From a virus, in IMG/VR virus record IMGVR_UViG_3300027965_000203, positions 1 through 61,843 of that record: a stretch of 61,843 nt of DNA. One strand, given 5' to 3'. Shown here piece by piece: positions 48,483-56,050 of this stretch. Each line of letters opens with the position of its first letter. Within the stretch, counting starts at the first letter, position 1. The notes beneath the pieces are model-generated. The model did not search any database and was not told where the DNA came from. It saw only the letters and a list, made by a program, of their open reading frames with translations. The position numbers and the translations under genes are program-made.

Positions 48483-48972
48483 GGCCGTTCCCCTTCAGCT
48501 GCTTGTGCGCCTGCGCGATCGTCTCGCGATTGTCCCGGCACCACCGCAGCGTCTCCAGCGCCGCCTCCATGCGCCGCACATGATAGTCGGCGACGCCCTT
48601 GCCCAGGCTGCCCTTGCGCACCAGGCGGGGATAGACGCTCGCGCGCTGCTGCAGCTCGTACTCGACTTCCTCGATCTGCTGGTCGATCGAGATGCGCGGC
48701 TTGGGCTCGGGCTTCGGCTCTTCCGGTGGCGGCGGCAAGGCTTCCTCCAGGCTCATTGTCCCGTTGAGGACCGCGAGGGCGGCATCGAGGTCGCGGACAG
48801 GCTTCTCGTCCACGTACCAGCGCATGAAAGCGCCGGCCTTGTCGTGGCCGCGGGCGACGCCGAGGCGCGGCACGCCCTCGACGCCGCCCATCCAGGCGCT
48901 CTCGCGCCGCGAGAAATCGATATGGACGGCATTGACCATCTTGCGGCCGAAGATGTCCTCTCGGGTGAGCAT
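48475..48972 (-). CDS. Hypothetical protein, 165 residues
   Basis: Starts at the ATG at 48972. The N-terminal half (EDIFGRKMVNAVHIDFSRRE) looks globular; a proline/glutamate linker (PPPPEEPKPEPKPR) leads to a helical C-terminal domain (DQQIEEVEYELQQRASVYPR, then ADYHVRRMEAALETLRWCRD). It may bind DNA or another protein through the helical part. No family recognised. Confidence 0.6.
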   Translation of the reverse strand: MLTREDIFGRKMVNAVHIDFSRRESAWMGGVEGVPRLGVARGHDKAGAFMRWYVDEKPVRDLDAALAVLNGTMSLEEALPPPPEEPKPEPKPRISIDQQIEEVEYELQQRASVYPRLVRKGSLGKGVADYHVRRMEAALETLRWCRDNRETIAQAHKQLKGNGHE

Positions 48973-48985
48973 CAGCCGCCCTGCG

Positions 48986-49261
48986 TCATTGCCCGAGAAG
49001 AAGCGTCCGCGCCGGCCCGCACACCTCGTCCACAATCTCGATCGCCCGCGCGGGCGTGAGGCCCGAAAGCTCGTCCCAGGTCACCGTTCGCATCGACGAT
49101 CCCGCAATGTCCTCGGGCTTGCTCGCCGGGATTTTGCACTCAAGCACCAACCCTTCCGGCCAGATGCGCAGCAGCGTCTGCGCGCGTTTCAGATCGTGCC
49201 GATGTTCGAACATCCGTACACAGGCCGCCTTCAGGGCGCCGATCAGCTGTGCATCGCTCAT
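48986..49261 (-). CDS. Hypothetical protein, 91 residues
   Basis: Start at 49261 overlaps the previous stop (ATGA). The sequence starts with a helix (SDAQLIGALKAACVRMFEHR) and ends with TWDELSGLTPARAIEIVDEV. It looks like a small alpha/beta domain. No family recognised. Confidence 0.6.
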   Translation of the reverse strand: MSDAQLIGALKAACVRMFEHRHDLKRAQTLLRIWPEGLVLECKIPASKPEDIAGSSMRTVTWDELSGLTPARAIEIVDEVCGPARTLLLGQ

Positions 49262-49458
49262 GATGCCTCCTTGCGCGCGGCATGTACCAGCTTCTTCCAC
49301 GGGTTCGGCCGCTTGAACCCGCCGACGCGATTGAGGTGCACCCAGATTGCGGCCCAATAGCCGAACATCTGGAATTTGTAGCGGGCGAGGGCGTCCCAGG
49401 CCTTGCGCTCGGCGCAAGTGAGATCGATGCGCGCTCCGCGGTAATCGCGCGAGGTCAT
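49258..49458 (-). CDS. Hypothetical basic protein, 66 residues
   Basis: Four-base overlaps at both ends fix the limits. Basic and aromatic: LTCAERKAWDALARYKFQMF, then GYWAAIWVHLNRVGGFKRPN. The WAAIWVHLNR helix is somewhat hydrophobic. Function unknown. Confidence 0.55.
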   Translation of the reverse strand: MTSRDYRGARIDLTCAERKAWDALARYKFQMFGYWAAIWVHLNRVGGFKRPNPWKKLVHAARKEAS

Positions 49459-49757
49459 ACTGATGCTCCCGCCGGCAGCACCACCGGCTTGAACGGTCCC
49501 ATGTGCGACGCCGATCCCGCGGCCTGCTCTGGCGTGTAGATGTACCGGCCGCGCTGATCGCTGACGTAACCCTCCGCGAGCTTGCGCGGAAATTGTCCGT
49601 GCCAGCGGCTCGTGAGGCATTGCGAACACTGCGGCTCGAAGCGCGGCCGAGCGACCGCGTTCGCCGTCGCGGCGAGCCAATCCCTTTCTTGGTTCCAGTA
49701 TTCGGCGAGCGCCGTGTTATCGACGCAGCCGCACTTCGTGCACATGAAGAGGGGCAT
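49455..49757 (-). CDS. Zinc-ribbon protein, 100 residues
   Basis: Cysteines C6, C9, C11 (CTKCGC) and C44, C47 (CSQC) form a zinc ribbon. Between them lies ALAEYWNQERDWLAATANAV. The C-terminal half is probably flexible. It shares one base with the upstream stop. Such proteins are common in the small-gene clusters of phages; targets are unknown. Confidence 0.65.
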   Translation of the reverse strand: MPLFMCTKCGCVDNTALAEYWNQERDWLAATANAVARPRFEPQCSQCLTSRWHGQFPRKLAEGYVSDQRGRYIYTPEQAAGSASHMGPFKPVVLPAGASV

Positions 49758-50254
49758 CAGAGCAGCTCCATTTGACCGGCCGCCTTAGCCGCCGCGCGCT
49801 CAACCACTTGCGCGACCCAGCGACATATCCGATCCGCCGATGCGCCCTTTACCCCATCCCATAGCGCGCCGTAATCAGGCCCGGCGTATCGCGTGCCGTT
49901 GTGGAAAGAGACCTGGCCGGTCGGCAAGTCGATGTAGATGACGTGATGATGGGGATCGCCCTCGCGCAGGAGATAGTCGTCGATGCCCCAACCCCAACGA
50001 TGCCCGAGAATGGCGCCGTGCTTCTCGAGCTCGGCCGCGAGGTTGCCGATGCTCCAGTCTTTCCGGCCGTACGCCTCGCTCTTGTAGCCGCGGCCGCGGT
50101 AGAGCTTCGCGCGCTCCGAGCACTTGCAGGCGCGGAAGAGATTGACCGCGACGATTCCTGCAGGGCCGAGCTTCTCCAGCTCGGCATACAGAGCCTTGGT
50201 GGCCTCGCCGTTGGAGCCGGCGTAGATCGATTGGACGGTGGCGAGGTCGGTCAT
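49757..50254 (-). CDS. Conserved phage protein of unknown function, 165 residues
   Basis: Starts at the ATG at 50254. The segment VNLFRACKCSERAKLYRGRG, then WSIGNLAAELEKHGAILGHR and WGWGIDDYLL, with VIYIDLPTGQVSFHNGTRY, belongs to a family I have seen often in phages and bacteria but which has no known role. The C-terminal DRICRWVAQVV helix is also conserved. It lies upstream of zinc-ribbon genes in the leftward operon. Confidence 0.7.
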   Translation of the reverse strand: MTDLATVQSIYAGSNGEATKALYAELEKLGPAGIVAVNLFRACKCSERAKLYRGRGYKSEAYGRKDWSIGNLAAELEKHGAILGHRWGWGIDDYLLREGDPHHHVIYIDLPTGQVSFHNGTRYAGPDYGALWDGVKGASADRICRWVAQVVERAAAKAAGQMELL

Positions 50255-50454
50255 GCGCGCACCCGCAGATATTCCAGCTCGGTCGGGTGGCACGGCAGCG
50301 GATGCGACGTGCCATCGAACCGCACCATGACGTAGTGGCTTTGGCTGCGGTTCTCGCGCGAGATGGTGCCTTCCTGTTCGGTCACCTTGTGGCGCACGCG
50401 TTCGCCGACGCGCGGGTTCACGCCGTAGGCGCGCATGACGTAGTCGTAGCTCAC
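50251..50454 (-). CDS. Small SH3-like protein, 67 residues
   Basis: The start is the GTG at 50454, overlapping the HerA-like stop (GTGA); a longer frame adds an unlikely N-terminus. GERVRHKVTEQEGTISRENR, then SQSHYVMVRFDGTSHPLPCH, is a compact beta-barrel like the KOW or SH3-type domains. Possibly a nucleic-acid or protein binder. Confidence 0.6.
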   Translation of the reverse strand: MSYDYVMRAYGVNPRVGERVRHKVTEQEGTISRENRSQSHYVMVRFDGTSHPLPCHPTELEYLRVRA

Positions 50455-52229
50455 GCCGCCGCCCTCCATCCGCTCAACAGCTCCTGCGCCCACGCGCTCA
50501 TCATCACCAGCCCCGGCCGCGGATAGTCGATCAGCCCCAAGGTGCGCAGCGAGCCGAGCAAGTTGTTGAAGCCTCCGGACGAAGGCGAATAGTCCGTGTC
50601 GGCGCCGAGCTGCTCGCGCGAGACCTCGCCCTGGTCGACCAGGGCGCCGATGATCTTCTTCTGCGGGTTGCTCAAGACGGAGAGCAGCTTCTCGCGACCC
50701 TCCGCGGCGGACATGACCGGGATGCCGGAGGCCTCGAGCTGCACGAAGCCCGGCTGCGGGTAGCTGATCGCTCCCATGGTGTTGAGGCCGCCGAGCAGGT
50801 TGTTGAAGCCGCCCGACGTCGGGCTATAGCCGGCGACGGCGGCGACCATTTCGCGGGTCGGCGCCCCGCGGCGGGATGCGTCGTGGCCGAGCGCGAACCA
50901 CATAGCGAGGCTTTCCAGCACCTTCATTTGCGGGCGGGTGTACGTGCCGTCGCCGGCCGGGGCAGGCGGCTTGGCGCGAGGCGCCGATCGGGGCGGGGCG
51001 CTTGGCGCGGGGCGGGGCACCGCGCGCGCCGCCGGCGCCGTGCGCTCCGGCGCATACGCGATCTCCAGCCGGCGGCTCTCCGCCTTCGCCTTGGCGAGTT
51101 CCTCCTTGAACAGCTCATGGATCGGACCGAGCCGTTCCGCCAGCACGCCCAGGATGTTGAGATGGGCGGCTTTGACTTGCTTCTCGGCCGCCTCCCGCAG
51201 CTTGCGCTCGGCCTGGGCGAAGCCGCGCTTCTCGGCTTCATCGATCGCCTCAAGGTCAAATTTGACCGCCGTCGGCTTCTCGGCGAGCTCGCGCTGCAGG
51301 CGGGAGATCTCTGCGCGCAGCGCCTTCGGATCGTTCGCCTTAGTCTCCGCCTCGACCTTGCCGAGCCGGTCGCGCAGCTTGGCGAGGTCGAGCGGCCGCA
51401 GCTCGACCGCGTGCGCCTTCTCGCCCCGGCTCGGCGTCTTCGAGCTATCGAACGTCCCCTTGGCCGGAAACTGCACCACCTCCAGGATCCCGCGACCCGG
51501 GATCCACACGACGCCTTGCCCGCGCGCCATGGTCGGCAACATCCCCCACGTCTCGCGCCAGGTCTGCTTATCGGCCTGCCCCTCGACCCAGTCGCCGATC
51601 GCGTCGCGGTCCTGGCTCGACGTGAGCTTGAACGCGATCAGGCCGTCGACCTGGGAAAGGACGTCCTTGGCGAGCACCGCGGGGCGCTGGCTGATCAGCC
51701 ACGGGATGAAGCCCTTCACTCGCCCGCGGCGGACGATCGTCTCCATCATGCCGTAGAGGCGGGCGGCGTCGCCCTCCTTGTCCATGATCTTCTGCGGCGC
51801 CCACATGTCGGCTTCGTCGAACACGACGTGCAGCGGCTCGCCCGAGGCGTGCTTGTAGAGCGCGGTCAGGAACGCGAGCATGAAGCGTCGCTCGGCTGCT
51901 TTGGTGCCGAGCGCGGAGAGATCGAGGATGCAGCTTTCCTTCATGCCGGCGACCGTCTCGCCGATCAGGGCGCCGGCATGCTCGGACAGCGGCAGGTCGC
52001 CATGCGGGCCGCCGAAGATCACGACGTCGTAGCCGGATGGCGTCTTGCCGTCCGGCTCGAGCCGCAGCCCCCACCACACGCCGAGCGGATCGGGGATGAC
52101 GACGCGGGCTTTCTTGGCCAGCAGGCGCTCGACGCGCCCCGAGGCGTTATAGGTCTTGCCGGCGCCGGCGGTGCCCGCGAAGAACAGGCGGTCATCAAGG
52201 GCGGCGTCGGGAAACGGTTGCTTGCTCAT
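50451..52229 (-). CDS. HerA-like ATPase with duplicated C-terminal winged helices
   Basis: A 592-residue protein. The N-terminal ATPase has Walker A GTAGAGKT (19-26) and Walker B LHVVFDEAD, and an arginine-finger-like SQRPA, as in HerA/FtsK-type translocases (helicase HerA, DUF87 group). A central coiled coil (residues about 290-400) is followed by a proline-rich linker. The C-terminus has two tandem copies ending YSPxSGGFNNLLGxL and GxIxYPxPGxV, each probably a winged helix. It likely moves on DNA during replication or packaging preparation. No NurA partner is seen. Confidence 0.82.
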   Translation of the reverse strand: MSKQPFPDAALDDRLFFAGTAGAGKTYNASGRVERLLAKKARVVIPDPLGVWWGLRLEPDGKTPSGYDVVIFGGPHGDLPLSEHAGALIGETVAGMKESCILDLSALGTKAAERRFMLAFLTALYKHASGEPLHVVFDEADMWAPQKIMDKEGDAARLYGMMETIVRRGRVKGFIPWLISQRPAVLAKDVLSQVDGLIAFKLTSSQDRDAIGDWVEGQADKQTWRETWGMLPTMARGQGVVWIPGRGILEVVQFPAKGTFDSSKTPSRGEKAHAVELRPLDLAKLRDRLGKVEAETKANDPKALRAEISRLQRELAEKPTAVKFDLEAIDEAEKRGFAQAERKLREAAEKQVKAAHLNILGVLAERLGPIHELFKEELAKAKAESRRLEIAYAPERTAPAARAVPRPAPSAPPRSAPRAKPPAPAGDGTYTRPQMKVLESLAMWFALGHDASRRGAPTREMVAAVAGYSPTSGGFNNLLGGLNTMGAISYPQPGFVQLEASGIPVMSAAEGREKLLSVLSNPQKKIIGALVDQGEVSREQLGADTDYSPSSGGFNNLLGSLRTLGLIDYPRPGLVMMSAWAQELLSGWRAAA

Positions 52230-52253
52230 CGCGTTCCTCGCGGTTTGAAAATG

Positions 52254-52265
52254 GTCACGCGTGAC
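52254..52265. promoter_or_regulatory. GTCACGCGTGAC dyad upstream of the HerA-like gene
   Basis: A perfect copy of the 12-base dyad found at the candidate origin (11028, 11049, 11692). It lies 25 bases upstream of the HerA-like start, in the 40-base gap after the methyltransferase-helicase stop. It may be an operator linking this operon to the replication region. Confidence 0.55.
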
Positions 52266-52269
52266 GCAA

Positions 52270-54867
52270 CTATTCGGCCGCCTGCGCGGTCGACGACTCC
52301 GCTTCCAAGAGATCAAACAGGGTGACGGCCGACGCCTGGCGTTCGGCATCCTGCAGGTGGCGCACCGCGTCGCGGTGGTAGGCGGGCGATAGCTCGATCG
52401 AGAAGCCCCGCCGCTTCTGCAGCACCGCGCAATAGGCGACGGTGCCGAGCCCGCCGAACATGTCGAGCACGAGCTCGCCCGGCATCGAGCATTGCCGAAT
52501 GACGCGGTCGACGATGTCGAGCGGAAGCGGACAAAGATGCCGCTCCATTCCGCGCGCGACCTGCAGCGTGTTGAGCGACCGCATGCGCACGACGTCGGTG
52601 AGCACGTCCGGGTGCCACGAATGCACCGGGATGATCGCGTAATCGACCGGGAGCTTGCCGGCGGCCTCGAGCGCCTCAGCGCAGGCGACGTGGTGCTCGA
52701 AGTCGTAGACCTCGCCGAGCGAATGCTCCTTGTAGCGGCGATAGATGCCGCGCTGCATCGCGGCGAGCTCGGAGGGCAGGAGCAGGCGGTTGCCGCTCGA
52801 GCGCGTGAAGCCCGCCGCATCGAGCTGCCAGCGCGAGCGCGAATAGCCGTCCTCGCGGCCCCAGGCCTGCGCGGTCTCATCGAACTCGCGCTTGCCCTTC
52901 ACCACCGGCACGTCCGCATAGCCGCGGCTCCGGTCCGTCTGCGGCTTGCGGAAGAGATGCAGGTATTCCGGCAGGCCGAACCCCATGCGGCTGCCGTCCT
53001 TGCATTGCTCGGTGTAGCCCAGCCGATAGGTCTGGTTGTTCTCGCGCACGACGTCGGTGACGATCGTCTTCGTGCCGAGATAGGCAAAGCCATGCTCGCG
53101 GAAATGCAGCATGGTCTTCGCCCCGAACGGCTCGACGGTCTGGAAGCCGAGCCCCGAGCGCGAGCCCTCGACGATGCGGTCCTTGACGTGGATGGCGCAG
53201 ACGCGGCCGGGCTTGAGCACGCGCAGGAGCTGCGGCGTCAGGAAGTCCATCTGCCGGAAGAAGTGATCGTCATCGTCCGTGTGGCCGAAGTCGCGATAGC
53301 TCGGCGTGTACTCGTACTGCGTCGAGAACGGCAGCGACGACACGATCAGGTCGACGCTGTCCTGCGCCATGCGGCCGACTTCGTCGATGCAATCGTTATT
53401 GACCGCGGTGAAGCGCTCGCCCTTCACCTCCGCGCGCGCGACCTCCATCGTGCGGGTGAGCGCCGAGCCGATCGCGAGCTGGGTCAGCCCATATTCCCGG
53501 ATCAGGCCCGACATGCGCGCGGATTGTTCCTCGTAGCGCCTCCAGTTCGCCTGCAGCGTCCGCACGATCTCGCGCTCGGCCTCGGTATGGATGATATCGA
53601 TCCGCACCGCGCGCGGCCGATCGGCCGGGAAGCCCTCGAAGGCCTGACCGTAGCGATGCGTGCGGTGGACCGATTGGATGAAGTCCTTGAACTTCCAGCC
53701 GACGCCCAGATAGATCGACCACCAGCAGTGATGCTGGAGGTTCGGCCCCGACCCGATCATCACGGGTTTTCCGGCCAGCTCGCGCGTCTCGCCGGCCTGG
53801 AATTTCATCATCGCAGCTTCGCGATCGTCGACCTCCTGGCTGCCGTAGACGGTCACCACCTCCGGCGCCGCCTTCTCGATCGCCCGGCGCTCGTCCTCGA
53901 GGTCGTGCCAGATCAGGCGGTGGGCCTCGGGCAACTCCGCCCGCAGCTCCATCATCTTGGCGATCCGCGCCGGCAGGCTCTTCCGCTTCTCGGCTGCCGC
54001 GCCCTGGACGCCGGCGGCGCTGTCCTTGATCAGCCGCTTCTGCCCGTTCGGGTCCTCGCCGGCGTCGGAATGATCCGTCGGCACCTCGTGCCAGCGCACG
54101 TCGAGCGGCGGCAGCACGTAGCCGTCATCGGAGAAGGACGGGTCGACGTCGGACGGCTTGTTGATGAACAGCGCCCAGGAGGCGACCCACAGCCAGAACT
54201 CCGCCTCTTTGTGCGGATGGATCGTGAGCTTGTCCGCCTTCTCCGAGTTGCGCCTGAAGAAGCGCGTGCGCGCCTGGCCGATGTCCATGATGTCGAGATA
54301 GCCCGCGAACGCGAGCAGCTCTGCGTATTCCCGGGGATCTGGGGTCGCGGTCGCCACATGCCGATAGCGGACCTGTTTGGCGCGTTCGGTGAACGTCCAG
54401 AAGGTCTTGGTCGACATGTTGCGGAGAATGTCGCCCTCATCGAACGTGGTTGAGCCGAAGCGCCGCGGGTCGATATTGCCCTCGCGCACACGCTCGACGT
54501 TGGTGAGGTTGATCGCGCGGCGATCGATATCGGCATCGCGGGTGACCCAGTTGAGCTTGATCGCGTGCTCGCCGGTGAAGCGCTCGGCGTCGTTGTAAAA
54601 CGACAGACGCGCGCCGAGCGGCATCACGACCAGGTGCGGCTCGCCGGTGTGGCGCATGGTGAGGCGGCCGATTTCGAGGTGCCACGTCGTCTTTTGCGTG
54701 CCGAAGCGGGAGGCGAGCAGGCGGCGGCCGCCGGCAAGAGCCCATTGGGTCGCCACCTGGATATGCGGCTTGAGCGCCGGATTGAGCTCGGCCGGGTCGA
54801 TCTCGAAGCCGGCCGACTCGGCGAGCTTGATCTTGGCTTGGAGGAAGGTGCGGTAGGCGTCCGTCAT
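52270..54867 (-). CDS. Helicase-DNA methyltransferase fusion
   Basis: An 865-residue fusion. Residues 1-440 form a superfamily 2 helicase-like module: motif I-like FGTQKTT (55-61), motif II DEGD (143-146), VATATPDP, and motif VI QSVHRTHRYGQ (398-408). Residues about 470-865 form a beta-class amino-methyltransferase (N6-A or N4-C): motif IV VSSLPFST (509-516), motif I LDMFGGLGT (801-809), in the IV-before-I order. Motif IV has SSLPF where active enzymes show (S/D)PP(Y/F). Related fusions are frequent in prophages. It probably modifies phage DNA while tracking on it. Confidence 0.88.
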   Translation of the reverse strand: MTDAYRTFLQAKIKLAESAGFEIDPAELNPALKPHIQVATQWALAGGRRLLASRFGTQKTTWHLEIGRLTMRHTGEPHLVVMPLGARLSFYNDAERFTGEHAIKLNWVTRDADIDRRAINLTNVERVREGNIDPRRFGSTTFDEGDILRNMSTKTFWTFTERAKQVRYRHVATATPDPREYAELLAFAGYLDIMDIGQARTRFFRRNSEKADKLTIHPHKEAEFWLWVASWALFINKPSDVDPSFSDDGYVLPPLDVRWHEVPTDHSDAGEDPNGQKRLIKDSAAGVQGAAAEKRKSLPARIAKMMELRAELPEAHRLIWHDLEDERRAIEKAAPEVVTVYGSQEVDDREAAMMKFQAGETRELAGKPVMIGSGPNLQHHCWWSIYLGVGWKFKDFIQSVHRTHRYGQAFEGFPADRPRAVRIDIIHTEAEREIVRTLQANWRRYEEQSARMSGLIREYGLTQLAIGSALTRTMEVARAEVKGERFTAVNNDCIDEVGRMAQDSVDLIVSSLPFSTQYEYTPSYRDFGHTDDDDHFFRQMDFLTPQLLRVLKPGRVCAIHVKDRIVEGSRSGLGFQTVEPFGAKTMLHFREHGFAYLGTKTIVTDVVRENNQTYRLGYTEQCKDGSRMGFGLPEYLHLFRKPQTDRSRGYADVPVVKGKREFDETAQAWGREDGYSRSRWQLDAAGFTRSSGNRLLLPSELAAMQRGIYRRYKEHSLGEVYDFEHHVACAEALEAAGKLPVDYAIIPVHSWHPDVLTDVVRMRSLNTLQVARGMERHLCPLPLDIVDRVIRQCSMPGELVLDMFGGLGTVAYCAVLQKRRGFSIELSPAYHRDAVRHLQDAERQASAVTLFDLLEAESSTAQAAE

Positions 54868-55481
54868 GGGCGCACCCCCGCGAAAAGATCAGGTTGCCAG
54901 CGCGCCCGCTCGAGCTTTGGGAGGTTGATCGCATAGCGACTGACTGACGAGCCGTCGAAGCTCGTGGCGCCGGCGGCCGCGCAAAGGCGAATGCGCCGGA
55001 TCGTATTGACCCGCCCCACATGGCAGCGCGTGCCATGGGTTCGCGCGAGCGCGCCCCACATCGACATGGAGCGCTCTTTCCATCCGGTCGATCCGCCGAC
55101 GAAGATGCCGACCCGCTCGGCCAGCAGCGGGGCGATATCGGTCTCGGTCATCCCGTCCTGGACCGGGATGAGCGCCAGCGGAGCGCGGTCGAGCACGCGC
55201 GGCAACCAGGCGCACGAGCGGGCGAGGCTTTCGGCGCCGCCCTCGACGATATCCGGCACGGCGACGAAGTCGGCGCCGGCGCCGTGCGTCGTCAGCGCGC
55301 GGACAAAGGCTTCCTCGTCCCAGGGCGCCCCGGTCGCGAACGCCGACCACGCGCCGTTATCGAGCGCATAGGGCAGGCCGTACGAATTCAGGCCCGTTGC
55401 CGGCGAGAGCATGATGCGCCAGCGAGCTCGCTCAAGAGCAGCGAGGTTGCGGCGGGTGGTCGTGTATGCCGCGTACGCCAT
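54864..55481 (-). CDS. DpdA/TGT-like protein
   Basis: A 205-residue protein starting at ATG 55481. The sequence YALDNGAWSAFATGAPWDEE, ADFVAVPDIVEGGAESLARS, IPVQDGM, GIFVGGSTGWKER and CHVGRVNTIRRIRLCAAAGA, with SFDGSS, follows the pattern of phage proteins related to tRNA-guanine transglycosylase (DpdA type), which insert 7-deazaguanines into DNA. The Asp in VPDIV and the SFDG segment are likely active-site elements. No preQ0 biosynthesis gene is visible, so a host precursor would be needed. Recognition is by pattern and not by search. Confidence 0.62.
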   Translation of the reverse strand: MAYAAYTTTRRNLAALERARWRIMLSPATGLNSYGLPYALDNGAWSAFATGAPWDEEAFVRALTTHGAGADFVAVPDIVEGGAESLARSCAWLPRVLDRAPLALIPVQDGMTETDIAPLLAERVGIFVGGSTGWKERSMSMWGALARTHGTRCHVGRVNTIRRIRLCAAAGATSFDGSSVSRYAINLPKLERARWQPDLFAGVRP

Positions 55482-55756
55482 CACAGGCGCCCCCAGCACG
55501 TCATGCAGATCGGCTTGAGCTTGGGCGCGCTGGCGCGGCGGAGCAGCGCGGCGCCGCACCTGGTGCACTCGCACGGCACGTCGTAATCGTCCGCCGCCGG
55601 CGGCAGACGATCCTCATCCGCGTTCGAGCAGATCAGGAACTCGGCGCGGGCGAAGAGCGCCGGCGTGAGGGGGACGCTGACCTCCCGGAGCGGGTGGTCA
55701 GCGGGCCATTCCCGGGCGGTCCGCTCGGTGATGGCATTGATCTTGGGGCGGCTCAT
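55481..55756 (-). CDS. Zinc-ribbon protein, 91 residues
   Basis: Cysteines in CECTRC (62-67) and CMTC (84-87) form a zinc ribbon at the C-terminus. The N-terminal 60 residues (ITERTAREWPADHPLREVSV) look alpha/beta and contain LICSNADEDRLP. It overlaps the DpdA-like start by one base. First clear gene of the leftward right-arm operon. Confidence 0.65.
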   Translation of the reverse strand: MSRPKINAITERTAREWPADHPLREVSVPLTPALFARAEFLICSNADEDRLPPAADDYDVPCECTRCGAALLRRASAPKLKPICMTCWGRL

Positions 55757-55859
55757 CGCGCGCCACCCCGCAACGCTGCGAGCAGCTTATCGGTGGCGCC
55801 GACCGTGATCCTGGGGGTGGCAATCTCGCCGCCGCGATCGCGGCCGTGACCCCCTCCGG

Positions 55860-55939
55860 ACCGTTTCGACTCTGCCCTTGCAAGAGTCGAAATTCCGGGG
55901 CTTATTTCGCCTGTCGGACCGTCCGAGAGTCGAAACGGT
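55860..55939. repeat. AGAGTCGAAA repeats beside the attachment site
   Basis: TTTCGACTCT (55864-55873) faces AGAGTCGAAA (55883-55892), a perfect 10-base stem over nine bases, and AGAGTCGAAA recurs at 55926-55935. Extended, ACCGTTTCGACTCT (55860-55873) and AGAGTCGAAACGGT (55926-55939) are a perfect 14-base inverted pair. Short repeats next to a core site are typical of tyrosine-integrase arm-binding sites. A hairpin terminator is the alternative, but there is no U-run. Confidence 0.6.
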
Positions 55940-55960
55940 ATTTGATTCCGCTCGAAATCG

Positions 55961-56011
55961 GACGGCCTGTCACGCCGAAGGTCGCGGGTTCGAGCCCCGT
56001 CGCTCCCGCCA
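55961..56011 (+). other. Displaced 3' half of tRNA-Asp: prophage attachment site
   Basis: The stretch contains an anticodon stem-loop CGGCCTGTCACGCCG with GTC anticodon, the T-arm GCGGGTTCGAGCCCCGT, and the acceptor strand CGCTCCCG followed by CCA, ending at 56011. The 5' half, which should start GGGAGCG, is absent upstream. This is the typical scar where a phage integrates into a tRNA-Asp gene and leaves the displaced 3' end at the far border. Host DNA should begin just right of it. Confidence 0.85.
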
Positions 56012-56050
56012 TTCATCAAGATCCGATTTTCCGATTCCGGAAGGCATTCC

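Noticed and set aside
52492-54453. A 653-codon plus-strand frame
   Set aside because: Antisense to the helicase-methyltransferase fusion, whose motifs are unambiguous.
55864-55892. TTTCGACTCT/AGAGTCGAAA hairpin as a terminator
   Set aside because: The stem is AT-containing and no U-run follows on either strand; a third copy nearby fits arm-type binding sites better.
1-56011. An integrase, transposase or insertion sequence
   Set aside because: No tyrosine or serine recombinase and no transposase motifs were recognised in any gene; the integrase is assumed to lie left of the window.
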